The notes below the pieces were generated by a model. The model had not been told where the DNA came from. It saw only the letters and a list, made by a program, of their open reading frames with translations, and ran no database searches. 34,454 nt of DNA from contig JAJXZP010000024.1 in the NCBI GenBank assembly GCA_021779995.1, forward strand, positions 1-34,454. Reading direction: 5' to 3'. Positions 9,070 through 14,360 of this stretch are shown here, in pieces. Position 1 is the stretch's first letter; each line of letters begins with the position of its first letter. The position numbers were made by a program, and so were the translations under genes. Origin of the DNA: a bacterium (lineage in GTDB: Bacteria > Spirochaetota > Spirochaetia > Treponematales > Rectinemataceae).

Positions 9070-10098
9070 TCAGTAGATGGACGCGAACTTGTCGATGTTG
9101 CTCTTGTCGAACACGAAGGGCTTGCCCATCACCACGACGTTGTTGTCGCCGACGGTGAGAGAGCCCATCTTCCCGACCGTGAAGGACTGGCCCGGGCTCA
9201 CCGAGGTCACGTTGCCCTTGACGAGGAGGTAGGAGATGTAGGTGGCAGTGTAGCCGAGATCGATCGGGTTCCAGAGTTCCATTTCCTGGCAGGTTCCGTC
9301 GGTTATGTACTGCTTCATCTGGGAGGGCAGTCCGAGGCCGGTGAGTTGGATCTTCCCGGCGAGCCCGGCGTCCTCGATGGCCTTGGCCGTGTACATTATG
9401 CCGACAGTCGTCGGGGAAATGATGCCCTTGAGGTTCGGATAGGACTTAAAGAGCCCGGTAGCCTCCCGGTAGCTCTTGTCGGCCAGATCGTCGCCGTAGA
9501 CCACCGCGTCGAGCTTCATGTTCGCGTACTTCGGATCCTGAAGTTCCTTCTTCATGTAGTCGATCCAGGTATTCTGGTTGGTCGCCTGGGCCGTGGCGCT
9601 CAGGATCGCGATCTCGCCCTGGTAATTGAGGAGCTTGGCGATGATCTGGACTTCGGAGCGGCCGATGAGTTCGTCGTTGGAGGCGGCGAGGTGGAGGATG
9701 CGTCCGTCGGGCGCGATGCCGGAATCGAAGGAGATGACCTTGATGCCAGCGGCCATGGCCTTCTTGGCGATGGGCACGAGGGCGTCGGTGTCGTTGGCCG
9801 AGATCTCGATGGCGTTGACGCGTTGGGCGATAAGCGAATCGATGAGGGCAATCTGCCCCTCGGGGGTGGGCGTGCTCGGACCCTGGTAGATGAGGTCGAC
9901 GTTGCCGAGTTCCTTGGCCGCCTGCTCTCCACCCTGATGGGCGGCATCGAAGAACGTATTGCCGAGACTCTTGACGACCATCGCGATCTTGATCTTCCCG
10001 CCGGCAGCCTGGCCCTCCTGCTGCCCGGCCGCGAACGCGAAGGAGGCCGCGAAAAGCCCTGTGACGAGAACCATGAGAACGACTGCGCTCTTCTTCAT
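9070..10098 (-). CDS. rhaS: rhamnose ABC transporter substrate-binding protein (RhaS-type)
   Basis: 342 residues. The signal peptide MKKSAVVLMVLVTGLFAASFA is followed by AAGQQEGQAA; with no Cys in the cleavage region it is probably a signal peptidase I substrate, hence a periplasmic protein. The Peripla_BP_4 fold starts at KIAMVVKSLGNTFFDA. Segments such as ANDTDALVPIAKKAM, VISFDSGIAPDGRI and LHLAASNDELIGRSEV closely resemble rhamnose-binding RhaS of the TIGR02637 type. The start ATG follows AAAGGAG. It is first gene of the minus operon, with a sigma-70 promoter about 220 nt upstream and a long structured leader. The substrate L-rhamnose is inferred from this likeness and from the divergent rhamnose isomerase. 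It should not be confused with the E. coli regulator of the same name. Confidence 0.9.
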   Translation of the reverse strand: MKKSAVVLMVLVTGLFAASFAFAAGQQEGQAAGGKIKIAMVVKSLGNTFFDAAHQGGEQAAKELGNVDLIYQGPSTPTPEGQIALIDSLIAQRVNAIEISANDTDALVPIAKKAMAAGIKVISFDSGIAPDGRILHLAASNDELIGRSEVQIIAKLLNYQGEIAILSATAQATNQNTWIDYMKKELQDPKYANMKLDAVVYGDDLADKSYREATGLFKSYPNLKGIISPTTVGIMYTAKAIEDAGLAGKIQLTGLGLPSQMKQYITDGTCQEMELWNPIDLGYTATYISYLLVKGNVTSVSPGQSFTVGKMGSLTVGDNNVVVMGKPFVFDKSNIDKFASIY

Positions 10099-10127
10099 AA
10101 ATATGCTCCTTTCGAGGAAATATGTGG

Positions 10128-10156
10128 CTTTTCAAAAGTCAAAGGACTTTTGAAAG
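10128..10156 (-). repeat. perfect inverted repeat in rhaS leader
   Basis: TTTCAAAAGTC (10130-10140), four bases AAAG, then GACTTTTGAAA (10145-10155). The AT-rich 11-bp arms lie about 30-60 nt before the rhaS start codon. It could be a hairpin in the leader RNA or a protein-binding operator. Confidence 0.7.
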
Positions 10157-10194
10157 AATCACCGTGGTCTGCGCCATGTGCGCGAGCTGCTCGA

Positions 10195-10226
10195 GAAGGC
10201 CGGGCGGACTCGAGGCCCCGGCCTTC
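10195..10226 (-). repeat. GC-rich leader hairpin upstream of rhaS
   Basis: GAAGGCCGGG (10195-10204) pairs perfectly with CCCGGCCTTC (10217-10226) around a 12-nt loop. On the plus strand AATTTTC follows, resembling a weak terminator, but no plus gene reads into it. On the minus strand it lies within the untranslated leader of the rhaS operon. Confidence 0.65.
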
Positions 10227-10260
10227 AATTTTCGACTTCCGGGCCCCGCCCCGGCAAACC

Positions 10261-10298
10261 CGCGGAATATCCGGGAAATCCCGGTCGTCGCGGAATAT
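10261..10298. repeat. direct repeat CGCGGAATAT x2 flanking a palindrome
   Basis: CGCGGAATAT occurs at 10261-10270 and 10289-10298. Between them lies CCGGGAAATCCCGG (10271-10284), arms CCGGGA/TCCCGG. This sits just downstream of the predicted rhaS transcription start, a position suited to a repressor or leader-binding site. The binding protein is not known. Confidence 0.5.
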
Positions 10299-10316
10299 AA
10301 AACTAACCTCGGATAA

Positions 10317-10345
10317 ATCCTAGGCTCCGCATCATCAGTTGTCAA
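10317..10345 (-). promoter_or_regulatory. sigma-70 promoter of the rhaSTPQ operon
   Basis: On the minus strand TTGACA (10340-10345) is separated by exactly 17 bp from TAGGAT (10317-10322). Transcription would begin near 10310, giving a leader of about 210 nt before the rhaS ATG. The -35 is perfect and the -10 is moderate, as expected for an activator-assisted promoter. Confidence 0.75.
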
Positions 10346-10361
10346 TCCTGTCTCCCGCCCC

Positions 10362-10392
10362 GGACGCCAGGATGCACCGAAAGGACGCCTGC
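10362..10392. promoter_or_regulatory. candidate AraC-family operator, direct repeat 21 bp apart
   Basis: GGACGCC occurs at 10362-10368 and again at 10383-10389, the same face of the helix two turns apart. It lies between the -35 boxes of the divergent rhaS and regulator promoters. Direct repeats with this spacing are typical of AraC-type activator sites. GACGCC/GGCGTC at 10384-10400 adds an inverted arm. Confidence 0.45.
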
Positions 10393-10407
10393 CGGGCGTC
10401 AGGTAGC

Positions 10408-10436
10408 TTGATGCTCCCGCTCTCCTGCCATAAAAT
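10408..10436 (+). promoter_or_regulatory. sigma-70 promoter of the AraC-family regulator
   Basis: TTGATG (10408-10413), a 17-bp spacer, then TAAAAT (10431-10436). The transcript would start near 10443, placing the GGAGG ribosome site at its very 5' end and leaving a leader of only about 12 nt before the proposed ACG start. Confidence 0.7.
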
Positions 10437-10454
10437 CCTTGACGGAGGCCTCCG

Positions 10455-11357
10455 ACGGACAACCATAAGAGTTTCTTCCGGTATCTGACCTGCAGCGAGG
10501 AAGACGAAAAATGGAGCATCGTCTGCACCGACGCCGGACGGGCGGAAATCGAACCCCGAACAGTCTATCCGCCGAACCTGGAATCCCATCCGCGCCGCTT
10601 CAAGCCCGTGGCCACCGGCCGAATCCTGGACGAATACCAGATTCTCTACATCACGAAAGGTGCCGGATTTTTCGAGAGCGACGCGGCCAGCCGCAGGGTC
10701 GGGGAGGGGACGGTCATGCTTCTGTTCCCCGGTGTCCGCCACGTCTACAAACCCGATTTCGAGGTCGGGTGGACCGAATATTGGGTCGGCTGCCGAGGAG
10801 CCTACGTCGACAACCTCATCGCCCAGGGCTTCATCTCGGCGACGCGTCCCGTGCTGGACATCGGGCTCGATAATCGCGTGCTCGACCTGTTCTCGCGGAT
10901 CCTCGACCTGGTCCGCGACCAGGAGCCGCTCTATCAGATCCGGGCCGGCTCCCTCATCCTCGCCCTCATGGCGGAAATCCTGTCATCCGTGCGCAAGGCG
11001 TCGCTGTCCTCCAGCTCCGAACGGCTCGTGCAGAAGGCCAAGTTCTTCATGGAGGAGCATATCTACGGGGAAATCAACCTGCCGGCCGTCTGCGAAGCCC
11101 TCGGCGTCAGCCCGTCGCACCTCAACGAGGTATTCAAGGCCTACACGGCCATGACCCCGTACCAGTATTTCATCAGCATCAAGATTCAAAAGGCGAAGGA
11201 ACTCCTCACGGAAGGCGACCCGGTCGTAAAGGGCATTGCCTACCGCCTCGGCTTCAAAGACGAATACTATTTTTCCCGGCTCTTCAAGTTGAAGACGGGC
11301 GTTTCGCCCTCCAAATGGAGCGTCAGCGCTCCGATCCCCGTCGATTCCGGATCATAG
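10455..11357 (+). CDS. AraC-family regulator, probably of rhamnose genes (apparent ACG start)
   Basis: The ORF track starts at GTG 10608, but the open frame continues upstream to 10443 and reads SFFRYLTCSEEDEKW, which fits the N-terminus of related AraC sugar regulators. No ATG, GTG or TTG exists in that stretch. ACG at 10455 lies 6 nt after a perfect GGAGG, and would give a 300-aa protein beginning (M)DNHKSFF. An N-terminal cupin-like ligand domain (about 15-160) is followed by a C-terminal double helix-turn-helix (about 195-290): LPAVCEALGVSPSHLNEVFK and IAYRLGFKDEYYFSRLFK. It is divergent from rhaSTPQ and upstream of rhaA, so it is probably the rhamnose-responsive activator. CTG 10482 and GTG 10608 are alternatives; the latter would lose about 50 conserved residues. 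Confidence 0.8.
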   Translation, partial: TDNHKSFFRYLTCSEEDEKWSIVCTDAGRAEIEPRTVYPPNLESHPRRFKPVATGRILDEYQILYITKGAGFFESDAASRRVGEGTVMLLFPGVRHVYKPDFEVGWTEYWVGCRGAYVDNLIAQGFISATRPVLDIGLDNRVLDLFSRILDLVRDQEPLYQIRAGSLILALMAEILSSVRKASLSSSSERLVQKAKFFMEEHIYGEINLPAVCEALGVSPSHLNEVFKAYTAMTPYQYFISIKIQKAKELLTEGDPVVKGIAYRLGFKDEYYFSRLFKLKTGVSPSKWSVSAPIPVDSGS

Positions 11358-11680
11358 ATCCGCTCGCCGATGTCGACGTGTTGGCGCGGCTAGATGGTAA
11401 TAATATGTAACCGCAGACCGCCCGCCGCGCGATCCGCGCCGCCTATCCACCCCTCCCTGCGCTTTCAATGAACTCGACCGGCGGACATCCTGGAAGGGAC
11501 GCCGGCCGCGGCCAGTCGGTTCCGCCGACGAAGATCCGGGATCACGTCGTCGGCGTGTTTCCGCGAAGTGAGTATCAACCCGCTCGAGCCAATCGTGAAT
11601 GGACAATTCAATTTCGAGGATGCAATAAACAATCCGTCGAGGTACGACATGACGGGCCGGGCGCCAGGCAATCTCTGAAT

Positions 11681-11699
11681 CGGCGATCGGATCGCCGAC
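11681..11699. promoter_or_regulatory. 19-bp palindrome upstream of rhaA, candidate operator
   Basis: TCGGCGATCGGATCGCCGA has 9-bp arms around one central base. It ends 16 bp before the -35 box of the proposed rhaA promoter. Its symmetry suggests a dimeric regulator. The remainder of the 499-nt gap 11358-11856 contains no convincing gene; the short ORFs there look like chance frames. Confidence 0.5.
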
Positions 11700-11715
11700 A
11701 TCCGACAGAAAGCTC

Positions 11716-11745
11716 TTGCGCGAATTGCGTGTTATGTTTTATAAC
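11716..11745 (+). promoter_or_regulatory. candidate promoter of rhaA-aldolase operon
   Basis: TTGCGC (11716-11721), 18-bp spacer, TATAAC (11740-11745). The start would be near 11752, giving a leader of about 105 nt that includes CGGAA/TTCCG repeats. The -35 is weak, consistent with need for an activator. Confidence 0.45.
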
Positions 11746-11856
11746 GCCGGAAGCGTTCCGTGTCCGGAAACGGTGATTCGGCGCCTGCCATGACGGGAAA
11801 AGCAAGATGTTTCGATCATGAGCGCACTTTCGATCTTCAGAACGAGGTGAAAAAGA

Positions 11857-13131
11857 ATGAACGACAACGACAGCTCCATCAGCAAGGCCTTCGAGCTCGC
11901 CCGCGAGCGCTACGGCGAGCTGGGACTCGACGTCGAGGCGGCGATGAAGAAGGTGGATGCCCTGCCCGTCTCCCTGCATTGCTGGCAGGGCGACGACGTG
12001 GGCGGCTTCGAGCGCCCGGGCGCCGTGCTCGCCGGCGGGGGCATTCAGACCACGGGCAACTACCCGGGCAAGGCGCGCAGCGTCGTCGAGCTGCGGGACG
12101 ACATCGAAGAGGTGCTGGCCCTGGTGCCGGGATCCAAGCGGCTTTCCCTGCACGCGTCCTACGGCGATTTCGGCGGCAAGCTCGTCGAGCGCGACGCCAT
12201 CGAGGCCGGCCATTTCTCCGAGTGGATGTCCTGGGCCCGCGCAAAAAAACTCAATCTCGATTTCAACGCGACCCTCTTCTCCCATCCGCTCGCGGCCGAC
12301 GGCTACACCCTCTCCCACCGCGACCAGGCGGTGCGCTCTTTCTGGATCGAGCACGTCAAGCGCTCCCGGGCGATCGCCGCGGCGTTCGGCCGTTTCCAGG
12401 GAAGCCCGTGCGTGAACAACACCTGGCTTCCCGACGGCGCCAAGGACAGTCCCGTGGATCGCCAAGGCTATCGCTCCCGTCTCGTCGAAGCGCTCGATGC
12501 GGTGTTCGCGGCGAAATATCCCGACGCCGAGCTCGAGGACTCGGTCGAAGGCAAGCTCTTCGGCATCGGCTCCGAGTCGTTCGTGGTCGGCTCGCACGAG
12601 TTCTATCTCGGCTACGCCGCGACGCGGAAGCTCTTCGTGACCCTCGATCTGGGGCACTATCACCCGACGGAAAACGTCGCCGACAAGGTGAGCGCCATCC
12701 TGCCCTTCGTGCGCGGCATTCTCGTCCATGTCAGCCGGGGCGTGCGCTGGGACTCGGACCACGTGGCCATCCAATCCGACGAGCTGTCCGAGCTGGCCCG
12801 CGAGATCCTGCGCTCGGGACAGCTGTCGCGCATCAGGGTGGCGCTCGATTACTTCGACGCGTCCATCAACCGCATCGGAGCCTGGGCCATCGGCGCGCGC
12901 TCGACGAGGCGAGCCTTCCTCGCGGCGGCGCTCGAGCCGCGCGAGGCTCTTTTGGCGGCCGACGCCGCCGGCGACGGTTTCACGCGGCTCGCGCTGCTCG
13001 AGGAGGCCAAGTGCCTGCCCTGGAACGCCGTGTGGGACGAGTACTGTCGCCGATCCGGCGTACCGACCGAGCACACGTTCGTCGAAGCCGTCCGCACCTA
13101 CGAACGCGACGTCCTCTCCAAGCGGAACTAG
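11857..13131 (+). CDS. rhaA: L-rhamnose isomerase
   Basis: 424 residues, close to the E. coli enzyme (about 419). It converts L-rhamnose to L-rhamnulose in the cytoplasm with a divalent metal. Recognisable segments are LPVSLHCWQGDDVGGFE, IQTTGNYPGKAR, the metal-site neighbourhood DLGHYHPTENVADK, LVHVSRGVRWDSDHVAI and the C-terminal half ALDYFDASINRIGAW, all strongly like RhaA. The start ATG follows GAGGTGAAAAAGA. The aldolase gene begins 9 nt after its stop, so the two are cotranscribed. The regulator lies upstream on the same strand and the importer is divergent, which makes the rhamnose assignment coherent. Confidence 0.95.
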   Translation: MNDNDSSISKAFELARERYGELGLDVEAAMKKVDALPVSLHCWQGDDVGGFERPGAVLAGGGIQTTGNYPGKARSVVELRDDIEEVLALVPGSKRLSLHASYGDFGGKLVERDAIEAGHFSEWMSWARAKKLNLDFNATLFSHPLAADGYTLSHRDQAVRSFWIEHVKRSRAIAAAFGRFQGSPCVNNTWLPDGAKDSPVDRQGYRSRLVEALDAVFAAKYPDAELEDSVEGKLFGIGSESFVVGSHEFYLGYAATRKLFVTLDLGHYHPTENVADKVSAILPFVRGILVHVSRGVRWDSDHVAIQSDELSELAREILRSGQLSRIRVALDYFDASINRIGAWAIGARSTRRAFLAAALEPREALLAADAAGDGFTRLALLEEAKCLPWNAVWDEYCRRSGVPTEHTFVEAVRTYERDVLSKRN

Positions 13132-13140
13132 GGAACGGAC

Positions 13141-14253
13141 ATGGGCAAGCTCGACGTTCTCGTGGAAATTTCGCAGCGCTACGGCGCCGATCCGGATTGG
13201 GTGCTCGCCGGCGGGGGCAACACGTCGTTCAAGGACGAGGATACGCTGTACGTGAAAGCCTCGGGCTTCTCGCTCGGGCAGATCGGCGTGGACGGCTTCT
13301 GCGCGATGGACCGGAAGGCGTTGGACGCGATCTGGACGCGAGGCTATCCGGCGGAACGCGAGGCGAGAGAGGCCGCCGTGCTCCAGGACCTGCTCGCCGC
13401 CCGGCAGTCGGGCGAGCACCGGCGGCCTTCTGTCGAGACGCTCATGCACGGCTTTTTTCCGCATGCCTATGTCGTGCATACGCATCCGGCCATCGTGAAC
13501 GGCCTCTGTTGCGGGAAGGAGGGGGAGGCGGCGTTCCGCCGGCTCTTCGCCCGCGACGCGATCTGGGTGCCCTTCGTCGATCCCGGCTACGTCCTGGCGC
13601 AGGAGGTTCGCTCGAGGGTGGAGGCCTTCCGCGCGAACGCGGGCGCCGTGCCCGCGATCATGCTCATGCAGAATCACGGGCTTCTCGTGGCCGGGGAGAC
13701 CCGCGCCGAGATCGACGAGCTTTCCGCCTCGGTGATTTCGCGCATCGCCTCCGAGCTGCGCCGCAGGCCGGACTTCGCGGCCCGCGCGGTCGACGTCGGG
13801 AGCGTGACGTCCCTGTCGTCGCGCATCGCGGCCCTCGCTCCGCCCCAGCCGTCGCTGCGCTTCCGCGGCGACGCCGAGCTCCTGCGCTTCGCCGCCTCGG
13901 AGGAGGCCTTCGCGCCCCTGTCCGCGGCCTTCAGCCCGGACCACATCGTGTACGCGGGCCACGAGTTCCTGCGCCTGGATTCGCCGGAGAGTCTCGAGGC
14001 CGAGTGGCGCTCCTATGTCGAACGCAACGGCTCTCCTCCCCGGATCGTGCTCATACGGGACCTGGGGGCCTTCTCCTGCGCGCAGGGAGCCCAGGCGGCC
14101 GAGCGGGCCATGGACCTCTTCGTCGACGCCTGCAAGATCGCGATCTACGTCGAGAGCTTCGGCGGCGCGCGGCACATGACGAAGGACCAGATCGACTTCA
14201 TCCGGAATTGGGAGGTCGAGCGCTACCGTTCGCGCGTGGCCGCGGAGGGCTAA
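13141..14253 (+). CDS. class II aldolase, probable rhamnulose-1-phosphate aldolase
   Basis: 370 residues. The class II aldolase domain shows AGGGNTSFKD, the zinc ligands in VVHTHPAIVNGL (HxH) and a third His in LMQNHGLLVAG. The C-terminal part, ending SFGGARHMTKDQIDFIRNWEVE, matches the aldolase half of the bifunctional YuxG/RhaEW proteins, in which an SDR dehydrogenase domain normally follows. Here the protein stops where that domain would begin. It would cleave L-rhamnulose 1-phosphate to DHAP and L-lactaldehyde. The link to rhaA (9-nt gap, same operon) supports the substrate. Neither a rhamnulokinase nor a lactaldehyde-processing enzyme adjoins it. A terminator follows 20 nt downstream. 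Confidence 0.88.
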   Translation: MGKLDVLVEISQRYGADPDWVLAGGGNTSFKDEDTLYVKASGFSLGQIGVDGFCAMDRKALDAIWTRGYPAEREAREAAVLQDLLAARQSGEHRRPSVETLMHGFFPHAYVVHTHPAIVNGLCCGKEGEAAFRRLFARDAIWVPFVDPGYVLAQEVRSRVEAFRANAGAVPAIMLMQNHGLLVAGETRAEIDELSASVISRIASELRRRPDFAARAVDVGSVTSLSSRIAALAPPQPSLRFRGDAELLRFAASEEAFAPLSAAFSPDHIVYAGHEFLRLDSPESLEAEWRSYVERNGSPPRIVLIRDLGAFSCAQGAQAAERAMDLFVDACKIAIYVESFGGARHMTKDQIDFIRNWEVERYRSRVAAEG

Positions 14254-14272
14254 GGACCCGTCGTGGGATGGC

Positions 14273-14309
14273 AAAAGGGCTTGCCCCGGAGGGCAGCCCT
14301 TTTCCTTTT
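14273..14309 (+). terminator. intrinsic terminator of rhaA-aldolase operon
   Basis: AAAAGGGCT / AGCCCTTTT (14273-14281 and 14295-14303) with a one-base bulge, then GCCC-CGGA-GGGC, followed by CCTTTT. A bidirectional signal is possible because the outer A and U runs are symmetric. Confidence 0.85.
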
Positions 14310-14316
14310 AGCGGGG

Positions 14317-14343
14317 ATCCCGATGGCCGTCGGCCATCGGGAT
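14317..14343 (-). terminator. 12-bp perfect hairpin after hppA
   Basis: ATCCCGATGGCC / GGCCATCGGGAT around GTC lies about 20 nt downstream of the hppA stop. On the minus strand no U-run follows directly, so it may act with the adjacent A/U-flanked stem at 14273-14309 to separate the convergent transcripts. Confidence 0.55.
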
Positions 14344-14360
14344 GCGCCTCGTAGATGATG

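Noticed and set aside
10195-10232. Plus-strand intrinsic terminator at the GC hairpin in the rha intergenic region
   Set aside because: No plus-strand gene reads into it and the U-run is short, so a leader hairpin on the minus transcript is the better reading.
11468-11776. 102-aa ORF in the gap before rhaA
   Set aside because: It has no ribosome site or recognisable motif, and it overlaps the proposed promoter and palindrome.
11608-14274. 888-aa minus ORF and 864-aa plus ORF across rhaA-aldolase
   Set aside because: Both are shadow frames over two well-recognised enzymes.
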